From a virus, in IMG/VR virus record IMGVR_UViG_3300043448_000382, positions 1 through 51,714 of that record: a DNA stretch of 51,714 bases; one strand, given 5' to 3'. The notes beneath the pieces were generated by a model that saw nothing but the letters and a program-made list of their open reading frames with translations, made no database searches and was not told the DNA's origin. A program made the position numbers and the translations under genes. Positions 49,201-51,714 of the stretch are shown in pieces. The number at the start of each line of letters is the position of its first letter. Positions within the stretch are counted from its first letter, which is position 1.

Positions 49201-51714
49201 CAGAACCTGTACAACTTGGAAATAATGATATTTTTAGTGGAATAAACACTGGTTTTGTGAGTCCGTTGATAGCTACGGGCATACCTGGTAGTTGGGCACA
49301 AGTAAGTGCAGGAAGTTCGTTTAGTTTTATAAGAGATAATGATGGTACCGCATATGCATGGGGATTAGGAACAAGTGGACAATTAGGAACAGAAAATTTA
49401 ATTACTACAAGGTCTATTCCTGTCATAGTTGGGCCTCAAACAAATGCTACGTATAGTGATCAAAGTTCATATGCACGCACAATCACTGGTTCAGGAGTAT
49501 ACGCCGTTACTGATACTATCATTACAAGCGGTGCATTATCCGGACTATTTAATGGAATAAATGATTATCTATCTTCTCCCTTAGCACTGTCAGTATTTTC
49601 TTCTAACCTTGATGAATTTACAATTGAGGGATATGCTTATCCAACTGTTATATCAGGATTACCAAATGGTAGATTTTTTATAGGAATAAATGGGACATCT
49701 AATGCAAGTAATAGCCTATTAATAGGTCCTGGATCACTCTGGTATAACGATTCTGCAGTAGATGCTACAGACATGACAGTAAATACGTGGACACATTTTG
49801 CTGTAACATTTGATGGTAGTACATTAAGATTATTTCATGCTGGTGTATTAATTTATTCAACAGTTACAGTGCCTAATTTTAGTTTAAATAATTGTATATT
49901 AACAATAGGAGCAGAAGCAGATAGTGCTAATGGAACTAATTTAGGAAATTGGTATCAAGGATATCTATCAAGCATAAGAATTACTCCACAAGCATTATAT
50001 ACTGGTGCATTCACACCTCCAACTGGTATACTTACAACAACAAGTGTTGGTACTTCTGGACCAAATGTTGCAACAAGTTTAGATGAAGCCGTAGCATTTT
50101 TAGCTATTACAACACCATCATCCGTTTCTGCACCAGTTATACCTGCATTTAATGATATTCAAGCTGGTGTTAATACAAGTGTTGGAATACAAACAGATTC
50201 ATTATTATATACTTGGGGAGCAGGTACAGTCGGACAAACTGCTGTAGGCACTGCAATAAGTAGATCAAGTCCAATGTTAGTTGGTGCTGATGGACAAACA
50301 TTAAACACCTACACTAATAGCCCAGTACAAGTGACATATGCAAGTAACTATACACAAGTTTGGGCTGGTCAAAGCTTTAGTTTCGCTAAAGATAGTTCAG
50401 GAAATACTTATGTTTGGGGTCTTAATACTTCAGGTCAACTAGGAATAAACAATGTAGATTCACGCTCAAGTCCTGTATTAATTTCATCCGCTGGTTTTAC
50501 GGCATTAGACGTAAGCACATATGCTGCAACATTAACTAGATTCGGTGGTAACGAATATAGTACAAATACAATTCCACTAAGTGGAGCAGTATCTGGATAC
50601 TATTTTGGTTCTGGATGTGTATTAGTTCCTACTGGTGTAACACAAACTAATTTAGGTACAGGTGATTTTACACTTGAGTGTTGGGTTTATGTAACAAAAA
50701 CAACAGCTGGAGGAATTGTATTTAGTTACGGAAATTATGGTGGATCTGGATATGGATTTTATATAGGAGAACGATTGGGTCTGCTGAAATTTACCCTAAC
50801 GACTCCTAATTCTACCACCGTTAGCGATTTGGCAACATTTAGTCACTTATTAAATGTTTGGTATCATCTAGCATATGTTAGATCCAGTGGAACTTTTTAC
50901 TTCTATAAAAATGGTGTGCAAATCGGCACATATACACCAGGAAGTCCAATTTCGTTTAACACATCAATTAATATAAAAGTTGGAGCAGGCGATGAGTCAA
51001 ACTCAACAAATCCAGACTATTTCTTCAATGGATATATAAGTAATGTAAGACTTGTCAAAGGTGTAGCTGTTTATACAGGTAATTTCACAGTACCGACAAC
51101 GCCATTAGAAAATTCACAGTCATCAGGAACAAATATTTCTGCGATTACTGCTTCTGAAACAAGTTTATTAATGTTTAACACAATAGCTTCTTTATCTATA
51201 CCTGCAGGTACTGTATTATCTCAATTCGCTGTAAATTCTACAGCAAGTGCAGCAATTGACACAACTGGATTGTTATACATGTGGGGTAACAATAATACTG
51301 GGCAATTAGGATATAGAGATACTATTAACAGGTCAAGTCCAACAATTGTTGGTACAAGTAATTTCATCAATACAGGAACACAAAGTCCAGTACAAGTCAA
51401 GTTTGGATTAACTAATAGTTGGACTAATGTAGCCGCAGGGAAATCATTTAGTTTAGCAGTTGATAATGCAGGATCATTGTACGCATGGGGATTAGGAACA
51501 AGTGGACAATTAGGCTCAAGCGATGTGCTTTCACGTTCAACTCCTACTTTAGTGGGAGGTAACTTTACTGTTCTTGATTTAGGTGGGCAAAGTAATACGA
51601 TCACTAGAAATGGTAGTAGTTTCTCTACGTCAACAATACCTACAGCAGGTTCAATATCAGGATATTTTAATGGTACTAGTGATTACTTAAGATGTGATGC
51701 TGCGTTAGATGTAT
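31203..51714 (+). CDS. Giant RCC1/LamG adhesin-like protein, 3' end beyond window (at least 6837 codons)
   Basis: The frame opens with ATG and runs to the window edge without a stop: 6837 full codons, C-terminus missing. I checked the register at several points, including 46920, 47280 and the last codons (GYFNGTSDYLRCDAALDV). It holds about 89 RCC1-type units (WGLGTSGQLG, RSSPVQIG), a glycine-rich domain (about residues 1718-2000) and nine LamG/concanavalin-like modules: about 2573-2808, 3251-3480, 3727-3945, 5243-5380 with 5620-5679 (split), 5382-5613, 5689-5913, 6085-6307, 6436-6658 and 6792 onward. The predicted mass already exceeds about 0.7 MDa. LamG-like folds often bind sugars, and RCC1 blades form propellers, so a cell-surface binding fibre or virion decoration is likely but not shown. 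No signal peptide or catalytic motif is seen. Confidence 0.9.
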   Translation, partial: MPINSPVILGNRLPYNLPQPQKVDNNSWSQVSAFNNFTVGLQSNSLLYAWGTNNVNQVGDGTTLNKSIPVQISTSSFSQISAGFDHAAAITSDNYLYVWGNSLSTFVQTYIFSWTSISTRWNHNIAIRNDGLLFTWGLNSSGQLGDNTTITKSSPVQIGTSSWNFVAAGNDHSIAVIGKDLYAWGSGAFLQNGATINRSSPVLISSLPVSFVSVSAGNQFSTFVLEDGSLYTFGRNNVYQLGDQTTVDRSNPATIGTERSYTMVNAGSDHSLAIDTAKQLYLWGNNLSTIAPIPTIAQSWSLLKISSSALNTIGITTDNRGYVWGRNDYGQIGDNTTINQRSSPVQLGFGTSSYTQVAVNRYNTGAIDSLGRLYVWGLNDQGQVGDGSIANKSNPVQIDYLNKSYVQVEFDPRQNTIAIDSDYKLWAWGQNVSGSMGIAPNTAQSWKQMAFGFQHTVAIRSDDTLWTWGRNAEGQLGIGTTTNRSYPVQIGSSSWKFATAGNFTSFAIDVNDNLYAWGTGTNGQLGDNSTVSKSTPTAVYQTTGTASQYTQVSSSGTHTVAIDNLGRAWAWGLNNVGQLGDVTVTQRSRPVLVSLPVGVSASMVQAGYPSAGSAYHSLVLSTTNALYAFGYNGTGALGDNTTVNRSSPVQIAADNSWTFVHAGAEVSGAIRSDGELFVWGYNVSGQLGQNDTIDRSSPTLVTGLPDIVKDVVSQRNGIQALLQNDTYWAWGNSVPIESNIRSTPVQVGNESDWLQLIMTKGGVGGGGTYGAIKNNYLAYVSGQYGLIQGNGNVQTAANVSFALVGYVNNLTAGILANYSSPTQVASTSSWIQLTKGQTFSAAIDSNYKLFTWGLNNLSQLGDSGTVDKWSPTQVDNNSWISVSAGDNHVLAVRADNTLWTWGSSTAISLVVEPQSWNNVSIGSNYTLAIDSKGVLWAWGLNSSGQLGISSTLNRSSPVLVGVTTAIRDNIVQSNYTQVIAGASHAMVLDNNNKLYTWGLNTAGQLGNSTTIDRSYPIQLGEYSWQQVVAGTDHTMAIDFNGSLYGWGQYSSGQVGIYDTDYSWIQIAAGIGLRGDNTLWTWGANDNGQLGNNSIFATFSPVQIGSNDWIAISTPHEQNTGMRGAIKSDYTLYVWGDNSYGQLGLSDTINRSSPVQLDGSWSQISNQLRFTVGLRTDGTIWTWGENPNGQLGDNSTIAKSSPVALGSPFNTSSWTQVSASLTHTVALRTDGAIYAWGLNSSGAIGDNTSLNRSVPTALVAPFAASSFTMVSAGGVSSFAIRLGGSLFAWGLNSNGQLGINLSVNKLSPVQIGVSSWSMVAAGRLNGYAIDINNRLFGWGSNSSGELGDNTSITKSSPVLIGAGTSFVNVGSRFAAANNNVAYVWGDNTGILDTNIVNSTVTASSPIQVGGYRWPANKYWSPQKINNSSYNFVSAGNSYTVALNIDDLLYGWGDGSTGIFAEQASNFDSKSSPVQITTSSFNAISAGYDHLLAIKNDGTLWTWGNSAAISLTVQPFSWTSVSIGNSHMLAIRSDGALFTWGIGTSGQLGYGTAGSRSSPTVVGTSSWSMVYAGNNFSLGIDANDRLFGWGLNTSYQLGIGLSTNRSSPTLITSGSWIGLAAGDTHAFAVRSDNKLFGWGNNNVGQIMPYGEYSENSVSNPVSIGQLTFNTGYLTAGYIRKTTGQLFMWGLGGSGQLGQITNTIDRSNPTSLGTDALQLRLIVGQGGGGGAFNRDGGGGGGGTGIEFATSQFPILVAGGGGGGSSTRGGGGGGSSGQNGEYVFFGGDNFGGGGGTQVGPGAGGVGQRGTGNSGSGRNGGAGSGAGGTAHAGGTGYGNGGVGGRDVNDTGTPGGGGGYFGGGAGGFYQGATGAGGGSGYYNPNFVTSGVIVTGNYNTPGISSSLGNVYLGGSGGSTSGGSDGYLLIDLSSETIPAGNLFINISPAISGKTTWTKADGNLIISTNGTYTLNVAQSFNAPTYLWGAGGGSTSATGGGGGLAQGIVSYGQGFDAWKQISIGDRTTAAIRADNQLYMWGLGTSGQLGYGTAANRSSPVQVAGGGSWNFVSVGVSHTAAIKSDGTLWLWGSNSNSQLGDATAISKSSPVQVYGGGSWTFVDAGLENTIAINSNNIVYAWGRNLNGSLGDGTTIQRSVPTLLVSPFNTTSFTMVKTGGGYTTYGITSSGQLYTWGNNASNQLGLGDAINRSNPTLVQNVAGDPIPNNYGSWTDVDVGQSHGAGINNGKLYTWGSGANGVLGNGTTTSRSVPTQIGQGYSWLAVSVDKVQSLNSYFLRSDYSTWITGFGNNGTIGDNSIISRSDPVIVGTAANTTTISVPTQIGTSSWSQISAGLSYSAGINNNGQLYTWGLNNLNQLGNVNTINRNDAYVQLAGSWSKVSAGINHVLGLKTDNTLWTWGNSLGIILSNLTPASWASIASGNASHVAAIRSDGMLFTWGLNTSGQLGDTTTINKSSPTQIGTESWSIVAVSTSNTLAVKAGDGGLWAWGNNTNGQLGDLTAISKSSPVFVAYGSWTQISVANHVVGIQNNDTLYVWGRNNEGQLGLNDAISRSAPVQVRTSVTSVIDGSNNAFTPTVTGTVYGSALYQPFTGAVTIQMGTAGSAGSPGSYLTYASNAALALNSAAWTIEFWLYATSLQDINLGVPFLIQNGANGSGNWAIVILGNSSPLTNDIRWYKTDGSTVNIVTNISLNTWYHVAVVLSSSTIYLYANGSLVTSFASGGYATQAAVTVGGGPNSSIGTEVSYTAGYLSNIRIVKNVAVYTGNFTVPTSPLQKTQSAGVNISAITGSDTSLLIANDSNSVVYPSFTAAQASESNFTVAIGSNSLYSWGTNNVGQLGLADNSSTISRSNPTQVAAIPGISYTSLSVGTNHTLALDSTNKVWTWGDGASIGADFNSWTQISSGELFTLALRSDGRLFSWGYNAHGQLGIGDVTYRSNPVPVGSNSYSLITAGKYNGYAATESGLVYGWGNNAYGAVGDNTTVNKTSPVLLNLPSSGPILKISAGESHAAVVNNQGQLYIWGTNTSGVLGFNNTIARSSPVQLGSSSWSSVSAGLTHTLAIDSSGQMFAWGLNNLNQLGDNTFITRSSPVQIGLSNSVSGFSGSWSVISAGNQHSLAIGTNNKLYAWGSQNSILLFPEIQSWSEVAAGTNGTFSLAIRSDGLLYAWGLNSSGQLGVSDTINRSSPVLVSTSTWKKVAAGATHSLAIDINDSLYTWGLNTSGQLGDYTGISKSSPTQIGSQQVVDTSVYTTPTTKTSTLTFSTTNVPVTGAVSAIFTASDIVTITSNGSNLNAQGLLSFGIADFTVEAWVYPTQVNADAAGIIDARAAALAQNWIFLLRNVSGVYKLEFYNLAQRTGSTTVSLNVWTHVAAVRQSGTIYLYINGVQDANTFAGQTAAIDAAGTTQLIGTFRNGSTYTLIGAISNVRVVKGLAVYTGAFTPPTSVLTTTQSADTNISAITNAAQTTLLLLTTSSASVVTKSFVSIGAGTSHSSAIDNLGYLYTWGSAAGGELGDNTTVAKSSPVQIGYDSWSSVSGGNSFTVAINSLYKLFAWGLNTNNQLGDATIISKSSPVQLASGLGLNWYVASAGFDHSAGVETFQGLYAWGSANGVLLQNQIYSWTKISAGIQHTIAIRNDGLLYAWGLNNAGQLGDFTAISKSSPVLVASDNSWNQISAGESFSLAIKNDGTLFGWGLNSSGQLGSTDAINRSSPTLISSYTVADVSNSPNTITTIGSLAYDTNNIPFSGAVSIYFDTFANYLRTSAQTPLSLGTGTFTIEAFIFISKPNADAAGIIDARAAATTTPWLFNIRTTSGVLFLEFYNGTQYTGKIPIPMNKWVHVAATRDSSNVLSLWVNGILDYSWTGITANLDVASTTQYIGRFVNTTDLSLRGFLSNLRVVKGINVYTGTFTPPTSPLTATQSAGTNIQAISGNETSLLVLTDIASLTNIINFSSVVAGKDHAIAISTTSKLFAWGTNTAGQLGDATTINKSSPTQIGSESWLSLAAGTSYTVATRSDYTLYAWGLNTSSQIGNGQTRNVSSPVLIGGTNQFIDIASGVDHSLAIDNFGKLYAWGNGSAIILNTQVYSWTMLSMGAAHILGIRNDNLLYAWGLNASGQLGDFTAVNKSSPVLIGNSSWATVAAGHSHSLGITVDGTLYAWGLGTSGQLGDVSIIAKSSPVQVSMPAGVSFTTQIGAANVIAGGILHSLAVDTLGNLYVWGSGASGQTGQNNTAVLSSPVQVTAAGTSSYVQVAAGTSHSIAIQSDYTLWAWGLGTSKQLGDGFSITRSTPTQIDPNKKIATSWSLISTEFDHNLALSDDGSLHAWGNPTAISLLTETNSWAQISAADGGNHTLAIRSDGFLFAWGNNAGGQVGDFTTVTRSSPTLIGAHSWKVVKAGTSFSLAIKADDTLWAWGLNTSAQIGDNSIISKSSPVQIATGTLFRDISAGTQNSLAIELSEYKLFSWGNNNVGQLGTNSVINRSTPTLIETAASTTSSYTQVSAGDSFAAIIDTNNELFMFGLGSLGRLGNNTTINRSIPTIVRGSASFYTQVSAGFDHTLAISNGTADAAQNMKIWAWGNANAGQLGINSTLNRSNPTVVTGIGTSSYTQVSAGQSWSLGLQSNNRLYAWGLASSGQLGINNTINRSNPVLISEAGTSSYTQIDAGGTHGVAIGSNNLLYAWGLGTSGQLGTYVLITRSSPFQINATPVLNSGFAIPTKIGTGSWSQINAGASHSLGISANVTYGWGLNNAGQLSQNNTIARSSPVVINSGTTYNRLSAGVSSSAAMRADGLAFVWGLGTSGQLGEDLAISRSNAAQVGTTTRTIQRLGNPTVVNDTLSWIHIAAGQSFSLAIDSSYRAYAWGVNNLFQLGQNTTITTTRSSPTLVGGTLSYTSVAAGYSHGVAISAENKIYTWGSSVSGQIGDGTTINKSSPTLVGNTALNTSVPVPTLVGWPYSNVVAGTSFTAAIDFFSNVYEWGLNNAGQLGNNSVITRSSPVQTGSLTALKIAVGSSHAIAVSGVDSTLYAWGLGSSGQLGRTSTANASTPSVVSPISLAAGQWPIPTIIDSTNSYSQVAAGSSFSAALRTDSTQLYVWGLNTFGNLGDNTTITKSSPTLLSNTNGYTLISTMASASNLSVISSNKVFNWGYGLYGQLGIGNTIARSSPVQVFSTIANNVGLTVPTRINLDISFSQISAGISYSLARKAGDGAVFAWGDNSVGQYGDTTVVNSSYPVIVGLSPITTDISQVILTVTTPSGGPKATYDSPFASGSYDMTIYGGSVYFNGNSRGLIAAETTTNIFSGTFASLEVFFKLDVINIDQILIAQDTGSTTAQIFQFGINSSNQLYFAYFTTSSRASIATLTSYSTVNANTWYHGLITYEKDSITLIDYSTYDTVLTSSFPQVSLVTIPSFGQISGYFDGTTSTGVEAVQVDDRFSFGTGDFTLECWFYPTLSSYTASGKGIVRVGNYSVDYTVSIGVYTTNVRMTWTVPGSTSTTATSTPFVQNTWQHAAAVRSGTTLYFYYNGTLVGTQTDRGANMSTSTTARIGVGDAAGSSTAFAYPFTGYISNVRIVKGVAVYTGNFTVPNSLLTATQSADTNISAITGNETSLLTYTLSAGATSSGYFRLFLNGNLETSQAPVTVYTVTNRATGIGSFNNSVLTPLYGKLSNLRMFKDSIPEDYSTTVTLGITDQSNYGSTVLNSGTTFDTVTTIPFAGSVSGVFSGFNILQVNTSGNKFDLGTGDFTIECWVRHGNPSQTTGSQYLFTVGNYVAESGFGMSIFNGLRYQLLNAGITGTTVMTTQTLNPNQWYHAAMVRSSGTFYSYLDGVQVDSYTPVSPISYNTAYGVRIGSADTGSTTNWDPAYYFTGRISNVRLVKGVAVYTGNFTVPTSPLQKTQSAGVNKSAITGNQTSLLTLNTPASITSGPVNNIFTVPTSLLTDSSQNSSPENIVYLGLRSVPTYSASSIAAIGSTTNFLNNDMTLYNTGLNSVAQLGTNTVVNRSEPVQLGNNDIFSGINTGFVSPLIATGIPGSWAQVSAGSSFSFIRDNDGTAYAWGLGTSGQLGTENLITTRSIPVIVGPQTNATYSDQSSYARTITGSGVYAVTDTIITSGALSGLFNGINDYLSSPLALSVFSSNLDEFTIEGYAYPTVISGLPNGRFFIGINGTSNASNSLLIGPGSLWYNDSAVDATDMTVNTWTHFAVTFDGSTLRLFHAGVLIYSTVTVPNFSLNNCILTIGAEADSANGTNLGNWYQGYLSSIRITPQALYTGAFTPPTGILTTTSVGTSGPNVATSLDEAVAFLAITTPSSVSAPVIPAFNDIQAGVNTSVGIQTDSLLYTWGAGTVGQTAVGTAISRSSPMLVGADGQTLNTYTNSPVQVTYASNYTQVWAGQSFSFAKDSSGNTYVWGLNTSGQLGINNVDSRSSPVLISSAGFTALDVSTYAATLTRFGGNEYSTNTIPLSGAVSGYYFGSGCVLVPTGVTQTNLGTGDFTLECWVYVTKTTAGGIVFSYGNYGGSGYGFYIGERLGLLKFTLTTPNSTTVSDLATFSHLLNVWYHLAYVRSSGTFYFYKNGVQIGTYTPGSPISFNTSINIKVGAGDESNSTNPDYFFNGYISNVRLVKGVAVYTGNFTVPTTPLENSQSSGTNISAITASETSLLMFNTIASLSIPAGTVLSQFAVNSTASAAIDTTGLLYMWGNNNTGQLGYRDTINRSSPTIVGTSNFINTGTQSPVQVKFGLTNSWTNVAAGKSFSLAVDNAGSLYAWGLGTSGQLGSSDVLSRSTPTLVGGNFTVLDLGGQSNTITRNGSSFSTSTIPTAGSISGYFNGTSDYLRCDAALDV
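36352..37200 (+). other. Glycine-rich domain inserted between RCC1 units
   Basis: This lies in the frame of the giant protein. From about 36360 to 36950 the sequence is packed with glycine runs (VGQGGGGGAF, ILVAGGGGGGGSS, GGGGGYFGGGAGGFYQGATG). It then continues with a beta-type segment (TTWTKADGNLIISTNGTYTL) and a second short Gly run before RCC1 units resume at AWKQISIGDRTTAAIRADN. The VAGGGGGGG pattern resembles the ALK-type glycine-rich domain (PF12810, from memory), and poly-glycine domains also occur in phage receptor-binding tips. Local GC content is much higher because of GGN codons. Open frames on both strands here are side effects of that composition. Confidence 0.75.
38920..39625 (+). 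other. LamG-like module 1 of the giant protein
   Basis: Inserted after an RCC1 unit ending RSAPVQVR. Core motifs are WTIEFWLYAT, NTWYHVAVVLSSSTIYLYAN and GYLSNIRIVKNVAVYTGNFT, then SPLQKTQSAGVNISAITGS. This is the concanavalin/laminin-G jelly-roll pattern found in phage adhesins. RCC1 units resume with NFTVAIGSNSLYSWG. Confidence 0.8.
40953..41640 (+). other. LamG-like module 2 of the giant protein
   Basis: Inserted after KSSPTQIG. Motifs are FGIADFTVEAWVYPTQ, NVWTHVAAVRQSGTIYLYIN and GAISNVRVVKGLAVYTGAFT. RCC1 resumes at SFVSIGAGTSHSSAIDNLG. Confidence 0.8.
42381..43036 (+). other. LamG-like module 3 of the giant protein
   Basis: Inserted after RSSPTLIS. Motifs are LGTGTFTIEAFIFIS, NKWVHVAATRDSSNVLSLWV and GFLSNLRVVKGINVYTGTFT. 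RCC1 resumes at FSSVVAGKDHAIAIS. The stretch AGIIDARAA is shared with module 2, which points to a common recent origin of these two. Confidence 0.8.
46929..48237 (+). other. LamG-like module 4, split by a nested module
   Basis: The first half (46929 to about 47343) runs to NTWYHGLITYEK. The second half (about 48060-48237) starts YFRLFLNGNLETS and ends LSNLRMFKDSIPEDYS. Together they make one LamG unit, since in the other modules the WYH strand is followed directly by the LYANG or FLNG strand. Between the halves lies complete module 5. Confidence 0.65.
47350..48040 (+). other. LamG-like module 5, nested inside module 4
   Basis: A complete module: QISGYFDGTTS, FGTGDFTLECWFYPT, NTWQHAAAVRSGTTLYFYYN, GYISNVRIVKGVAVYTGNFT, SAITGNETSLLTY. 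It starts right after the WYH strand of module 4 and ends just before the remainder of that module. Confidence 0.75.
48261..48945 (+). other. LamG-like module 6 of the giant protein
   Basis: Follows directly on the end of module 4 without RCC1 units between. Motifs are LGTGDFTIECWVRHG, NQWYHAAMVRSSGTFYSYLD and GRISNVRLVKGVAVYTGNFT. A single degenerate RCC1 unit (LYNTGLNSVAQLG) follows. Confidence 0.8.
49457..50125 (+). other. LamG-like module 7 of the giant protein
   Basis: Inserted after TRSIPVIVG. Motifs are GALSGLFNGINDYLSS, DEFTIEGYAYPT, NTWTHFAVTFDGSTLRLFHA and GYLSSIRITPQALYTGAFT. Confidence 0.75.
50508..51175 (+). other. LamG-like module 8 of the giant protein
   Basis: Inserted after RSSPVLIS. 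Motifs are LGTGDFTLECWVYVT, NVWYHLAYVRSSGTFYFYKN and GYISNVRLVKGVAVYTGNFT. RCC1 resumes with AAIDTTGLLYMWG. Confidence 0.8.
51576..51714 (+). other. LamG-like module 9, cut by window end
   Basis: Inserted after RSTPTLVG. The visible start contains STIPTAGSISGYFNGTSDYL, the usual opening of these modules; the rest lies beyond the window. Confidence 0.7.

Noticed and set aside
24108-51714. Reassigned TAA codon that would join the two RCC1 frames
   Set aside because: All but one of the complete genes in this window end in TAA at a sensible place, so TAA clearly works as a stop here. Local readthrough remains possible, but a changed genetic code does not.
9712-51714. Diversity-generating retroelement acting on the fibre or adhesin genes
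   Set aside because: No reverse transcriptase, no template/variable repeat pair with adenine-specific change, and no C-type lectin end domain are seen in the window.
24108-51714. Ran exchange factor or chromatin function for the RCC1 proteins
   Set aside because: RCC1 here is only a repeat fold. The chain has neither the length of the eukaryotic seven-blade protein nor any context for such a role.
1-51714. tRNA genes, integrase, attachment sites or insertion sequences
   Set aside because: Gaps between genes are short, up to about 130 bases, and hold only terminators and promoter-like sequence. No cloverleaf, integrase or inverted-repeat-bounded element was seen.

Overview
The window is a stretch of an AT-rich, T4-like tailed phage (contractile-tail lineage). 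Every supported gene is on the + strand and is packed head to tail. The diagnostic block is the T4-type head-morphogenesis order: portal gp20, small and acidic prohead-core-type proteins, prohead protease gp21, scaffold gp22, major capsid protein gp23. No host gene, integrase, tRNA or CRISPR array is visible. The tail-fibre vocabulary (units such as SQPNITSVGTLTSLSVSGN, KDPII..GG, YVDQQ..GLHIHAP, LSN[IV]R[IV]VKG.AVYTG) is, from memory, typical of environmental aquatic T4-like phages. The host cannot be read from the window.

Layout. 1-3583: an unrecognised virion-type protein, possibly cut by the window edge, and a tape-measure-like protein ending in an M15/VanY-type peptidase domain. 3599-5608: portal and a small basic protein, closed by a hairpin terminator. 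5717-9581: acidic core protein, protease, scaffold and capsid, preceded by a candidate late promoter and closed by a second terminator. 9712-23478: four repeat-built fibre-like genes (226, 798, 1593 and 1954 aa). The first three share an N-terminal module and a related C-terminal domain but differ greatly in shaft length. 23487-24098: a small tail-assembly-chaperone-like gene. 24108-31202: a 2364-aa protein built almost wholly from about 47 RCC1-type units. 31203 to the window end: a reading frame of at least 6837 codons, still open, with about 89 more RCC1-type units, a glycine-rich domain and nine LamG/concanavalin-like modules (one nested inside another and one cut by the window end).

The most striking feature is the RCC1 region, which occupies more than half of the window (27.6 kb). 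Its two frames are in the same register and are separated by one TAA that falls inside an RCC1 unit; the next codon is ATG. The region is either two coupled giant genes or one protein of more than 9,200 residues broken (or read through) at one stop. It also has higher-order order: a short-linker RCC1 unit recurs exactly every fifth unit six times in a row, and accessory domains are inserted at one fixed point of the RCC1 unit.

Inferred working scheme: the head cluster builds and matures the capsid, the tape-measure-like protein sets tail length and may help breach peptidoglycan, and the region from 9712 on (about 42 kb) builds the host-recognition apparatus. The receptor-binding role of the RCC1/LamG giant is inferred from its position and its lectin-like modules and is not shown by the sequence.
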